The notes below the pieces were generated by a model. The model made no database searches. It had not been told where the DNA came from and worked only from the letters and a program-made list of their open reading frames with translations. From the NCBI GenBank assembly GCA_000613465.1, contig BAJA01000012.1:1-64000 (forward strand): 64,000 nt of DNA, given 5' to 3'. Shown piece by piece: positions 8,327 to 17,417 of the stretch (within the stretch, counting starts at the first letter, position 1; every line of letters begins with the position of its first letter). This DNA comes from Bacteroides nordii WAL 11050 = JCM 12987 (GTDB lineage Bacteria; Bacteroidota; Bacteroidia; Bacteroidales; Bacteroidaceae). Position numbers and translations under genes: made by a program.

Positions 8327-9837
8327 TTAATAGTTATTGGCAGTCATCTGCAGTTTACCATAATATTTCCAAAGGGATTCTCCTACCACCGGAAGAGTAG
8401 TAGCCCTCGACGCTGCCTCTTTTTCCTTCTCAAAATGCTTTAGTGCAGCTGCAATTACAGCCACAGTAGGATCGGTATTCTGACGCCGTTTCAAATCTTC
8501 TTTATCAAAACGGGTATCAATAAACGTAGTATCATACTCCCCTTTCAGAAAAGCGGCATTCTTCAAGACACGCTGATGAAACGGAATGGTGGTTTTAATA
8601 CCCAGTATCTTATACTCCCGCAAAGCACGGGCCATATTTGATATGGCAGAAGCACGGTTTCTTCCCCAGCAACAGAGCTTGGCAATCATCGGATCATAAT
8701 GCAATGACACCTCAAATCCGGCATAGGCGGCACTATCCAGGCGAACGTTACGTCCTTCGGGAGCCTCACGTACCGTAATGACTCCCGGTGACGGCATAAA
8801 GTTATTTTCCGGATCTTCGGCATAAATACGACATTCGATGGCCGCACCCCTAAACTCAATATCCTCCTGATGATAAGGCAAGCGATTGCCGGCAGCAACA
8901 AGAATCATATCACGTACAAGATCAACACCGGTACATTCCTCCGTTACCGGATGTTCTACCTGAAGCCGGGTATTCATTTCAAGAAAATAGAAGTTCTGGT
9001 CTTTATCCATCATAAACTCCAAAGTCCCGGCACTGTAATATCCTATTTTCCTGCAAGCCTCTACAGCCACCTTCAACATCCGTTTTCGTGTCTCTTCCTT
9101 CACAAAAGGAGAAGGAGACTCTTCTATTACCTTTTGATTTCGTCGTTGGATGGAGCATTCACGTTCATACAGATGAATTACATTCCCATATTTATCACCC
9201 AATATCTGCACTTCGATATGATGGGGATTTTCGATATACTTCTCTATATAAACCGCATCGTTTCCAAATGAAGTTCCGGCTTCGGATTGGGACAGACGAA
9301 GAGCCATCTCAACTTCTTCTTCTGAACGCACCAGTCGCATTCCCTTTCCGCCACCACCTGCTAATGCTTTCAGCATAATCGGATAACCGACTTCTGCTGC
9401 TGCCTTTTTAGCTTCGGCAATGCCTGAACCGGTTGTTCTGTGCCCGGAACAATGGGCAGGCCAGCTTCTCTCATGATCTTCCGCGCCTCCGTCTTAATAC
9501 CCATCCGGGCAATTATATCAGCACTCGGACCAATAAAAATCACTCCTTCTTCCTCACAACGACGGGCAAAGTCAGCATTCTCTGACAAGAAACCATAGCC
9601 CGGATGAATGGCAGCCCCAGTCTTTTTGGCTATTTCCAGAATCTTTTCCGGTTTCAGATAAGAGGTATCCTCCGGTGAATCAGATATACAATAGGCTTCT
9701 TCAGCGTAACGGACATGCAACGCTCCACGGTCTACCCGTGTGTAAATCGCTACCGTAGCAATATTCATTACCCGGCAGGTACGGAAAATACGCATAGCAA
9801 TCTCGCCACGGTTGGCTACTAATATTTTTTTTATCAT
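8327..9837 (-). CDS. accC: biotin carboxylase subunit of acetyl/propionyl-CoA (or pyruvate) carboxylase (frameshifted)
   Basis: When restored this is 503 residues. The N-terminal biotin carboxylase domain starts MIKKILVANRGEIAMRIFRT. The ATP-grasp glycine loop is LKALAGGGGKGMRLV, then EKYIENPHHIEVQILGD and FLEMNTRLQVEHPVTE, so all catalytic segments are present. The record breaks the gene at about 9423: QPVQALPKLKRQQ is out of frame, and adding one base gives QGIAEAKKAAAEVGYPIMLK. It carboxylates biotin on the carrier protein encoded downstream. It sits 21 bases after the carboxyltransferase gene. Confidence 0.93.
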
Positions 9838-9858
9838 AATATGTTTCCTCCTACAATA

Positions 9859-11408
9859 TTAAAGCGGTAAATTAGAATGCTTTTTGGGTGGATTGGACTG
9901 GCGCTTATTAGCCAACATCTCAAAACTACGAATCAACCGCATACGAGTAATAGCCGGATCAATCACTTCATCCACATAACCGAGTTCGGCAGCCCGATAA
10001 GGATTTGCAAATTTCTCACGATATTCAGTCTGAAGCTCTTTTCTTTTCTCTTCAGGATCTCCTGCTTTGTCTATTTCTTTACGGAACAGAATATTCACAG
10101 CCCCATCCGGCCCCATCACGGCAATCTCGGCCGTAGGAAAAGCAAAGTTCACATCTCCCCGGATATGTTTGGAGCTCATTACATCATAGGCACCACCATA
10201 AGCTTTGCGTGTGATAACCGTCACCTTAGGTACGGTAGCCTCACAATAAGCATATAGCAACTTGGCACCGTTACGAATAATACCACCATATTCCTGGTCA
10301 ACTCCCGGTAAGAATCCCGGTACGTCCACCAAAGTCAGTAACGGAATATTGAAAGCATCGCAGAAGCGGACAAAACGAGCCGCCTTGACAGAAGCATCAA
10401 TATCCAGTGTACCGGCAAGTACCAGCGGTTGGTTAGCCACCACTCCCACAGTTTTCCCATTCAGACGAATATAACCAATGACAATATTCGCCGCATACTC
10501 TGCCTGAAGTTCAAAGAAACTATTGTCATCGGCTACTGCCTCGATCATCTCCTTTATATTATAGGGTTGATTCGGGTTAGTAGGTATCAGCATAGAAAGT
10601 TCTGGTGTGAGCCGCGTGGGCGAATCGGAAGTAGCAACAAATGGAGGTTCTTCCATATTATTTCCGGGCAGGAAGGAGATTAATTCACGAATATAATTGA
10701 TACATTCAATATCATTTTCAGCAGCCAGATGTGCTACACCGGATATAGAAGTATGTACAGCAGCTCCACCCAATTCTTCTTTACTCACCTCTTCCTGTGT
10801 TACACTCCTCACTACGTCCGGTCCGGTAATAAACATATAACCGGAATTCTTCACCATCAGGATAAAATCGGTCAGAGCCGGAGAATACACAGCACCACCG
10901 GCACATGGCCCATAATAGCACTGATTTGCGGTATTACCCCCGATGCCATCGAGTTACGAAGAAAGATTTCAGCGTATCCTGCCAGCGAACGAACCCCTTC
11001 CTGAATACGGGCACCCCCGGAATCATTGAGCCCGATTATCGGGGCACCCATTTGCATGGCCATATCCATCACCTTGCAGATCTTTTTAGCATACGTCTCC
11101 GAAAGTGCCCCTCCGAACACTGTGAAGTCCTGAGCAAAAACATAAACCAGTCGTTTGCCTATCATACCGTAACCGGTAACTACCCCATCCCCTGGTATCT
11201 TCTGTTTCTCCATACCAAAGTCGGTACAACGATGCGTCACAAGTTTATCAAGTTCGATAAACGATCCTTTCTCCAAAAGTAAATCGATACGTTCACGGGC
11301 TGTCAGCTTTCCTACTGAGTGTTGTTTCTCAATCCGGGCATCTCCGCCGCCGTTCTCAGCTTTTCTGTTTAATTCTTCCAGATGGTTGATGAGTTCTTTC
11401 ATGGGCAT
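9859..11408 (-). CDS. carboxyltransferase (beta) subunit of propionyl-CoA-type carboxylase (frameshifted)
   Basis: When restored this is about 516 residues. It has both crotonase-like halves of acyl-CoA carboxyltransferases: [13 protein letters not shown] in the N-terminal half, and [19 protein letters not shown] plus [14 protein letters not shown] in the C-terminal half. The frame is broken at about 10908. One added base restores [20 protein letters not shown], the conserved oxyanion segment. Two starts are possible (ATGCCCATGAAA at 11408 or 11402). It heads the carboxylase operon, with a TGTAAT-N4-ATTACA palindrome 48 bases upstream. The acyl substrate (propionyl-CoA, methylmalonyl-CoA or another) is not decided by sequence. 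Confidence 0.92.
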
Positions 11409-11455
11409 TCATATTTAAGTACGATGTAAAAATAGAAATAATTACAGTGAATACA

Positions 11456-11471
11456 TGTAATGCAGATTACA
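11456..11471. promoter_or_regulatory. Crp/Fnr-type operator upstream of the carboxylase operon
   Basis: TGTAATGCAGATTACA is a perfect dyad that extends to 18 bp with the flanking A and T. It has the same half-sites and spacing as the site upstream of nrfH (7676-7691). It lies 48 bases before the carboxyltransferase start, close enough to overlap the promoter. Confidence 0.7.
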
Positions 11472-11558
11472 TCAGGGGTGTATTCTACTAAATATAACAT
11501 ACCATTCCGAAGAAAAGTTAGGAAACATGCCGTTAAACATCCGGATTAACAGTAAGAC

Positions 11559-14237
11559 TTAAGGAAAGAAATTAAAACTGTACACAAAACGACACATAAA
11601 ATAACTGCCCATGGTAGATGTTCTTGTATTCTGGATATAGGAAGCCCCTACGTTCCTTGATAAATCTCTTCTGCTTTGCAGCAAATCAAATGCAGATATT
11701 TGAATAGTGCCTGTACCATACTTCTTTGAGAAGCAATCTCTTTCTATAGCAACATCCAGAATATTTTCTCTGATATTTCCGGTTTCACCACTGTAGCCTT
11801 TCTTTAAACTCCATCTGAAAGAAGAACTCAATCTTATTTTATAAGGCAGCAGATAGGATGCATTAAGTTCTGTTCCCCAATCCCGGGTTTCCATATTATC
11901 GGTAGATTGACCCTGCCCCTTTAGAATCACATATTTGAATAATCCCTGAATATTAAAATAGAAATCAGGAGTATAATATCTGAGAACCAGATTCTCATCA
12001 ATAGTAAAAGAACCCATGACACTTACCTCATCATTGACGAGCCCCTTCTTTCTGTCATATCCGCCTCTAAGCCCATTGCTTATTGTAAAATTTGTTTCGT
12101 TTATCGGTGTATAATAAATGCATCGAAATTGCGCATTCCAATTACCATTTACATTTTTGTAAGAAGTGGTTCGATTTCCTGTCTCCGGATTAATATTGTA
12201 AGAAGATTGAATAGCATTCGCTGTGTATCCACCGAACAAACCGACATCGTAGAATCCCTGAGTTTTGGAATTAGAACCGGAAAGATTCAGTACCACATCA
12301 TTTGCAAACTGCGGTTTAAGGTCAGGGTTTCCTTTAATACTGTTAGTAGGGTCGCTTATATCGGTATAGTCCTGCAACTGAGTACCTGTCGGAGATGTCA
12401 TTGTCCCCATATAATCAAGTGTCAGCGTGTTACTTTTATTGAACCGGTGTTTTATATTCAATACCGGAGAGTAGTTGGTAACTTTTTGATTTACATTGGC
12501 CCTGAAAGAGTCATCCGGAAAACGGGTTTTATTTTCAGAGTCGTCAATATCTACGTTCATTCCCATCGTATAGTCGGTTTTCTCTCCCAATGATTTGTAA
12601 TTTAATGTAAAGCGCTGATTAAATATACTCTGCGATGTGCCCGGACTTTGGCTAGGTAATAATTGGAGGTTATCAGATGAAACATCTTCTCCAACCTTAT
12701 AAGTATTTTTCCCGACATGATCACCTGAAAGACGAGCCGTATAGGCAATTTGTATAAAACGTTTCTCCGTGATAGGTTCAACATACGACAAACCCAATTT
12801 GATTTGCTTACCTGAATTCTCGTTAACCGTCCGTTGGTTCACAAGTGAATCATACTGATAGACATTATTATCATACATCCGACGGTTCCAGGAATAAGAT
12901 TCACGAGCGTCACCCTGATTTATGATACCATAGAGCGACGTACTAAAAACCCGACCTTTCTTCTTTAACCGATGTGCATAGTCAATGGAAATATTCAGAG
13001 AGTAGTTGTTACCATTGTTTTCTGTGGCGGAATGTCCATTATAGAGGGTATCACGCAAGCCATTATAGCTATTAAAAAGTTCATTATCCCAACGATTCTT
13101 TTTCGAATAATTCAAATACGCCTGCGTTATAAGCGTATTTTTACCATTGGGGGTCCATTCTGTCCTTATGCCAACGTCCAGAACTTTATTTTTAGTATCG
13201 GATAAACGATTTGAACTATCAAAAAGAGAGGATTCCGGCGAGAGTATTGTCTCCTGGTCTGTAAGCATATTCTCTACCGACTTTATAGAGGTATATGTTA
13301 CATTACTGTAAACATTAAAGCGGTTACTAAATTCTTTATTTATCAAAAGCCCGATTTGCCCAACAGAGTTGTCTCCTGTCTGCGAACTACCGGTTCCGCT
13401 ATTCGTATTGTCATTTCGTAACATGAGAGAAAACATATCCTGCCTTTTCAACAGATTTATATACGCATTTTGCTCATATCGCGTTTTATTATCGTTTATA
13501 TCACGCCCGCCCCCCACAGCTGCCTGAGCCATTACGCCTACCTTATTTTCTTCTTTAACGGACAAGTTAAGTACTGTTTCTTTATCCCCGTTATCGAATC
13601 CAGTAAGTCGGTCCACCTCAGAGCTTTGGTCAATAACTTGTACTTTATCCACTATTTTGCCTGGAAGTGATTTTGATGCCATCTCTGGATTATTGGAGAA
13701 GAAATCTTTTCCATCAACAAGAATTTTACTTACCGGTTTCCCCTGAACTAAAATTTGTCCATGTTCTGTAACAGTGACATTGGGTAGCAATTTCAATAAA
13801 TCACGCACCGAGGCCTGATCCGAAAGCGCATAGATACCCGTGTTATATTCTAAAGTATCCCCTTTCATTTGCATAGCAGCAGCCTTTCCGGTCACCATTA
13901 CTTCAGCCAGATTAATGCTTTCGTCCTGTAGTTTTATAGTATCCGCCAATAAGTTTTTGCAGATTGTATCTGCCGAAATCGTTCTGTAAGACTTTTGATA
14001 ACCCAAGTAGCTGATTTCAAGGATGCATTTCTTCCGGGGAAGCATTAAAATAAAGTAACCTCCGGCATCAGACGTAGTACCCGAAAGGAAAACACTATCC
14101 GCAGTAAGTGCACGTATCGCTGCTCCTTCAATAGCATCGGAGTTCTTATCTTTGATAAATCCGGCTACCGAAACAGCTTCTTGAGCAGATAAGGAAAAGG
14201 TTATAATAAAAAATAAAATACTAAGTAAATATTTCAT
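11559..14237 (-). CDS. TonB-dependent receptor-like outer-membrane protein
   Basis: This 892-residue protein has a signal peptide (MKYLLSILFFIITFSLSAQ). A carboxypeptidase-regulatory-like domain covers about residues 22-100 (VSVAGFIKDKNSDAIEGAAIR). A plug-like segment covers about 110-230 (YALSDQASVRDLLKLLPNVTV; ILVDGKDFFSNNPEM). A long beta barrel ends in FNFFP. It belongs to the outer-membrane beta-barrel group of Bacteroidetes that is close to TonB receptors but lacks a SusD partner. Its gene lies 137 bases beyond the ubiquitin gene on the same strand but is separated by a hairpin terminator. The ligand is unknown. Whether it serves secretion or uptake of the ubiquitin is not shown. Confidence 0.8.
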   Translation of the reverse strand: MKYLLSILFFIITFSLSAQEAVSVAGFIKDKNSDAIEGAAIRALTADSVFLSGTTSDAGGYFILMLPRKKCILEISYLGYQKSYRTISADTICKNLLADTIKLQDESINLAEVMVTGKAAAMQMKGDTLEYNTGIYALSDQASVRDLLKLLPNVTVTEHGQILVQGKPVSKILVDGKDFFSNNPEMASKSLPGKIVDKVQVIDQSSEVDRLTGFDNGDKETVLNLSVKEENKVGVMAQAAVGGGRDINDNKTRYEQNAYINLLKRQDMFSLMLRNDNTNSGTGSSQTGDNSVGQIGLLINKEFSNRFNVYSNVTYTSIKSVENMLTDQETILSPESSLFDSSNRLSDTKNKVLDVGIRTEWTPNGKNTLITQAYLNYSKKNRWDNELFNSYNGLRDTLYNGHSATENNGNNYSLNISIDYAHRLKKKGRVFSTSLYGIINQGDARESYSWNRRMYDNNVYQYDSLVNQRTVNENSGKQIKLGLSYVEPITEKRFIQIAYTARLSGDHVGKNTYKVGEDVSSDNLQLLPSQSPGTSQSIFNQRFTLNYKSLGEKTDYTMGMNVDIDDSENKTRFPDDSFRANVNQKVTNYSPVLNIKHRFNKSNTLTLDYMGTMTSPTGTQLQDYTDISDPTNSIKGNPDLKPQFANDVVLNLSGSNSKTQGFYDVGLFGGYTANAIQSSYNINPETGNRTTSYKNVNGNWNAQFRCIYYTPINETNFTISNGLRGGYDRKKGLVNDEVSVMGSFTIDENLVLRYYTPDFYFNIQGLFKYVILKGQGQSTDNMETRDWGTELNASYLLPYKIRLSSSFRWSLKKGYSGETGNIRENILDVAIERDCFSKKYGTGTIQISAFDLLQSRRDLSRNVGASYIQNTRTSTMGSYFMCRFVYSFNFFP

Positions 14238-14270
14238 ATCCCTTTCATTGGGTTATAAAAGAGCTATAAT

Positions 14271-14316
14271 AAATAAAATCAGCTAACTGTTCCACAAATT
14301 AACTGATTTTATTTTT
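14271..14316 (-). terminator. terminator downstream of the ubiquitin gene
   Basis: The arms AAATAAAATCAGCTAA (14271-14286) and TTAACTGATTTTATTT (14299-14314) pair with one bulge and end in an AT-rich tail. It separates the ubiquitin gene from the receptor gene that follows. Confidence 0.65.
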
Positions 14317-14374
14317 ATGAGCTAGTAAAACACAAGCATATTAAAAACATATGAAGTAAAGTTATAATTGTGCG

Positions 14375-14758
14375 TTAACGACTTGGTCGGAAATTTATTA
14401 ATAGATGGAGAGTAGATTCCTTTGTAATAGCATAATCTTGTAACGTTCTACCATCCTCTAACTGCTTTCCGGCAAAAATAAGTCTCTGTTGATTAGGTGG
14501 AATTCCCTCCTTAGCCTGAATCTTAGACTTAAACTGTGCAACAGTTTCATATGGATCAGTTGCAATCGTAATCGTCTTGTTATTTGCCATTATTTTAACA
14601 TAAACATTAAAGCCTGATCGTGGAGAAACCTGATCACTTATAAAAGCTTCAGACTCTTCGAGGAAATTAGAAGAAACACCACTATTAGCAAACAGGCTAT
14701 TCAACAAACCTGTTCCTGATAATACACAAACCAATAAATAACAATAAACTCTTTTCAT
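14375..14758 (-). CDS. ubb: secreted eukaryote-like ubiquitin (BfUbb)
   Basis: This 127-residue protein has a signal peptide ([19 protein letters not shown] to about residue 24) and a spacer. A ubiquitin fold follows with KAKIQ-like [20 protein letters not shown] and [20 protein letters not shown], nearly identical to eukaryotic ubiquitin over that stretch. The tail is NFRPSR, so the Gly-Gly needed for conjugation is absent. I start at MKRVY (14758) because that gives a complete signal peptide; an in-frame upstream extension adds hydrophobic residues before it. Published work on B. fragilis reports this protein as secreted, able to interfere with ubiquitin activation, and active in killing related strains. 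It has its own terminator and lies in an AT-rich segment, consistent with horizontal acquisition. Confidence 0.96.
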   Translation of the reverse strand: MKRVYCYLLVCVLSGTGLLNSLFANSGVSSNFLEESEAFISDQVSPRSGFNVYVKIMANNKTITIATDPYETVAQFKSKIQAKEGIPPNQQRLIFAGKQLEDGRTLQDYAITKESTLHLLINFRPSR

Positions 14759-14992
14759 AATATATAGAATCAAAGTGAACAAATAAAATAATCTACAATG
14801 ATACATATAAAAATCGATATATATAAATTTTCTTGTAATTACTTTAGAATCTATTTTGAATTTATTGAAAATAGGAATAATGAAGAGTAATACACCTAAT
14901 GGGTCACGCTACATCGGTACAACACAGTCAGTCCATTCATCACTGGCTGCACAATAGAGTTAAATCAAAACAGTTCCTCTATTAACAAAAAA

Positions 14993-15024
14993 AGCCTGTT
15001 CCTCATCACTATGAGAAACAGGCT
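14993..15024 (-). terminator. terminator after the FKBP-like lipoprotein gene
   Basis: The arms AGCCTGTT and AAACAGGCT (with CTCAT/ATGAG inside) form a hairpin, followed on the minus strand by a run of T. The roughly 230 bases between this and the ubiquitin gene (14759-14992) contain no gene I can support and must hold the ubiquitin promoter. Confidence 0.75.
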
Positions 15025-15045
15025 ACTTCCTTTATATATAGAAAT

Positions 15046-15681
15046 CTATTCTTCTACAGCCAAGGTCGACAGCGAATTCGAACTACGATTTTCGATACTA
15101 TACAACTGCATATCAAAAATCAATGTGGAATACCCTAAAATGCTACCACTACCACTGGAACCATAACCATAGTTCCAAGGTATGTAAACTAACCTTCGCT
15201 CTCCTACTTTCATACGCTGAAGCATCTCATTCCAACCAGTAATTACACCTGTTACCTTCAATTTCTTCGGCGAGTCAAAGGCTGTAGGGTTTGCACCTTT
15301 GAATCCATCAAATCGGTCCCCGATGATTAAAGTACCTTTATAATACATATATACACTATCTGTATAAAAAGGTTGCATATCCTGAGAAACATATCCTTCG
15401 ATAACCTCATCCAGATTTGTCGGATTCGGATTTAACTTTGGATCATTCGTTATCGGCTTCAGCTCCTTATAAAATATGCAGGCATCCGGAGCAGACATAA
15501 GATGAATACTATCCAACCCACCATGATCGGCCTCCGTAGTATAAACATTATACAAAGAGTCGATAAACGCCTCATTTCGTGCCTGCCAGTTATCATACCT
15601 GCTCACTTCTTTCGTTTCTTCACAAGAGGTAAAGACAAGTGCCAGCAATAGGATTGGTAATAAATAGATTTTCTTATTCAT
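15046..15681 (-). CDS. FKBP-type peptidyl-prolyl isomerase lipoprotein
   Basis: This 211-residue protein has a lipoprotein signal (LALVFTSCEE, lipidated Cys at about residue 20). A C-terminal FKBP fold covers about residues 110-200 (KLKVTGVITGWNEMLQRMKV; GERRLVYIPWNYGYG; GYSTLIFDMQLYSIE). It would catalyse proline isomerisation or act as a chaperone at the envelope. It starts 11 bases after glyS and is followed by a terminator, so the two form an operon. The match VGERRLVYIP-YGYG fits the FKBP active-site region, although some hydrophobic-pocket residues are replaced. Confidence 0.85.
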   Translation of the reverse strand: MNKKIYLLPILLLALVFTSCEETKEVSRYDNWQARNEAFIDSLYNVYTTEADHGGLDSIHLMSAPDACIFYKELKPITNDPKLNPNPTNLDEVIEGYVSQDMQPFYTDSVYMYYKGTLIIGDRFDGFKGANPTAFDSPKKLKVTGVITGWNEMLQRMKVGERRLVYIPWNYGYGSSGSGSILGYSTLIFDMQLYSIENRSSNSLSTLAVEE

Positions 15682-15692
15682 TCGTCAAGGAT

Positions 15693-17234
15693 TTATTGTA
15701 AAGTTTTCAAAAGCGAAGTGATGCTTACTCTGTCAGCAATAATATTGTTCAGTTCAGAGATCGCTACACGTTCCTGCTGCATGGTATCGCGATTACGCAA
15801 AGTCACACAGTTATCTTCGAGCGTTTGATGGTCAACCGTTACACAATATGGAGTACCAATGGCATCCTGACGGCGATAACGTTTTCCGATACTGTCTTTC
15901 TCGTCATACTGACAATGGAAGTGGAACTTAAGACTATCAATAATCTCGCGGGCCTTTTCGGGCAGTCCGTCTTTCTTTATCAAAGGCATTACGGCCAACT
16001 TCACCGGAGCAAGAGCTGCAGGAAGTTTCAATACCACGCGGCTTTCACCGTTTTCGAGTTGCTCTTCGCAATAAGCAGCACTCATGATACTAAGGAACAT
16101 ACGATCCACACCGATAGAAGTTTCGATAACGTACGGAGTGTATGACTCATTTAGTTCAGGATCGAAGTATTTGATACTCTTTCCGGAGAATTTCTCATGC
16201 TGGCTAAGGTCGAAGTTAGTACGTGAATGTATACCTTCTACTTCTTTGAAACCAAACGGCATAAGGAATTCGATATCTGTAGCGGCATTAGCGTAGTGAG
16301 CCAGCTTATCATGGTCGTGGAAACGATAATGATCATCACCGAAACCAAGTGCTTTATGCCATTTCAAACGCATTTCTTTCCATTTTGGGAACCACTCCAG
16401 TTCTGTACCCGGTTTTACAAAGAACTGCATCTCCATTTGTTCAAATTCACGCATACGGAAAATGAACTGACGGGCCACAATCTCATTACGGAAAGCCTTA
16501 CCAATCTGTGCAATACCAAAAGGTATTTTCATACGCCCGGTTTTCTGTACATTGAGGTAGTTCACGAAAATTCCCTGTGCTGTTTCCGGACGAAGGTATA
16601 TTTTCATTGCACCTTCCGAAGTAGATCCCATATCAGTAGAGAACATCAGGTTGAACTGACGAACCTCTGTCCAGTTCTTAGTACCGGAAATAGGACAAAC
16701 GATTTCTTCATCAATAATGATCTGACGGAGTTCGTCAAGATTACCATCGTTTAATGCTTTTGCAAAACGGGTATGAAGCGCATCACGCTTAGCCTGATGT
16801 TCAAGGACACGGCCATTTGTACTGCGAAACTGTGCCTCATCAAAAGCATCACCAAACTTTTTAGCAGCCTTAGCTACTTCTTTATTCATTTTATCGTCGT
16901 ACTTAGCCAATTGGTCTTCGATAAGTACGTCTGCACGATAACGTTTTTTAGAATCTTTGTTATCAATCAATGGGTCATTGAATGCATCAACGTGTCCGGA
17001 AGCCTTCCAGATAGTAGGGTGCATAAAGATTGCAGAGTCAATGCCTACAATATTCTCGTGCAGCAATACCATGCTGTCCCACCAGTATTTCTTAATATTA
17101 TTTTTGAGTTCAACTCCCATCTGGCCGTAGTCGTATACAGCTCCCAGTCCGTCGTAAATATCACTTGAAGGAAATACAAAACCATACTCTTTGCAATGTG
17201 ATACCAATTTCTTAAAAACGTCTTCTTGTGCCAT
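15693..17234 (-). CDS. glyS: glycine--tRNA ligase (class II, dimeric type)
   Basis: This 513-residue enzyme begins with the eukaryote/Gram-positive-type glycyl-tRNA synthetase N-terminus (VSHCKEYGFVFPSSDIYDGL). It carries the class II motifs: IAQIGKAFRNEIVARQFIFR (motif 2), ETSIGVDRMFLSIMSAAY (motif 3) and RPETAQGIFVNYLNV. The C-terminal anticodon-binding domain is KLAVMPLIKKDGLPEKAREI. It attaches glycine to tRNA-Gly. It is transcribed divergently from parC across a 183-base space and is followed at once by the FKBP-like gene. Confidence 0.97.
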   Translation of the reverse strand: MAQEDVFKKLVSHCKEYGFVFPSSDIYDGLGAVYDYGQMGVELKNNIKKYWWDSMVLLHENIVGIDSAIFMHPTIWKASGHVDAFNDPLIDNKDSKKRYRADVLIEDQLAKYDDKMNKEVAKAAKKFGDAFDEAQFRSTNGRVLEHQAKRDALHTRFAKALNDGNLDELRQIIIDEEIVCPISGTKNWTEVRQFNLMFSTDMGSTSEGAMKIYLRPETAQGIFVNYLNVQKTGRMKIPFGIAQIGKAFRNEIVARQFIFRMREFEQMEMQFFVKPGTELEWFPKWKEMRLKWHKALGFGDDHYRFHDHDKLAHYANAATDIEFLMPFGFKEVEGIHSRTNFDLSQHEKFSGKSIKYFDPELNESYTPYVIETSIGVDRMFLSIMSAAYCEEQLENGESRVVLKLPAALAPVKLAVMPLIKKDGLPEKAREIIDSLKFHFHCQYDEKDSIGKRYRRQDAIGTPYCVTVDHQTLEDNCVTLRNRDTMQQERVAISELNNIIADRVSITSLLKTLQ

Positions 17235-17341
17235 TGTTTTATTTACAATTTAATCATTTACAATTTACGATTCCGATATCTGCCTGTAAATCACACTCGG
17301 AAATAATTCGCAAAGTAAATGATTTTTTTGGAGAAAATTCG

Positions 17342-17349
17342 TATTTTTG
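17342..17349 (+). promoter_or_regulatory. -7 element of parC
   Basis: TATTTTTG matches TAnnTTTG and lies 68 bases before the parC start. The intergenic space 17235-17417 also holds the divergent glyS promoter and a TTTACAATTTA repeat near 17245-17275. Confidence 0.45.
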
Positions 17350-17417
17350 CGTGCACATCGTTCTATAATGATGTAAAAAAGATAATTTGTTGTTAAAACA
17401 AGAGGAATATTAACCAT

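Noticed and set aside
12129-12593. A 154-codon plus-strand frame
   Set aside because: It is antisense to the TonB-type receptor and has no supporting motif.
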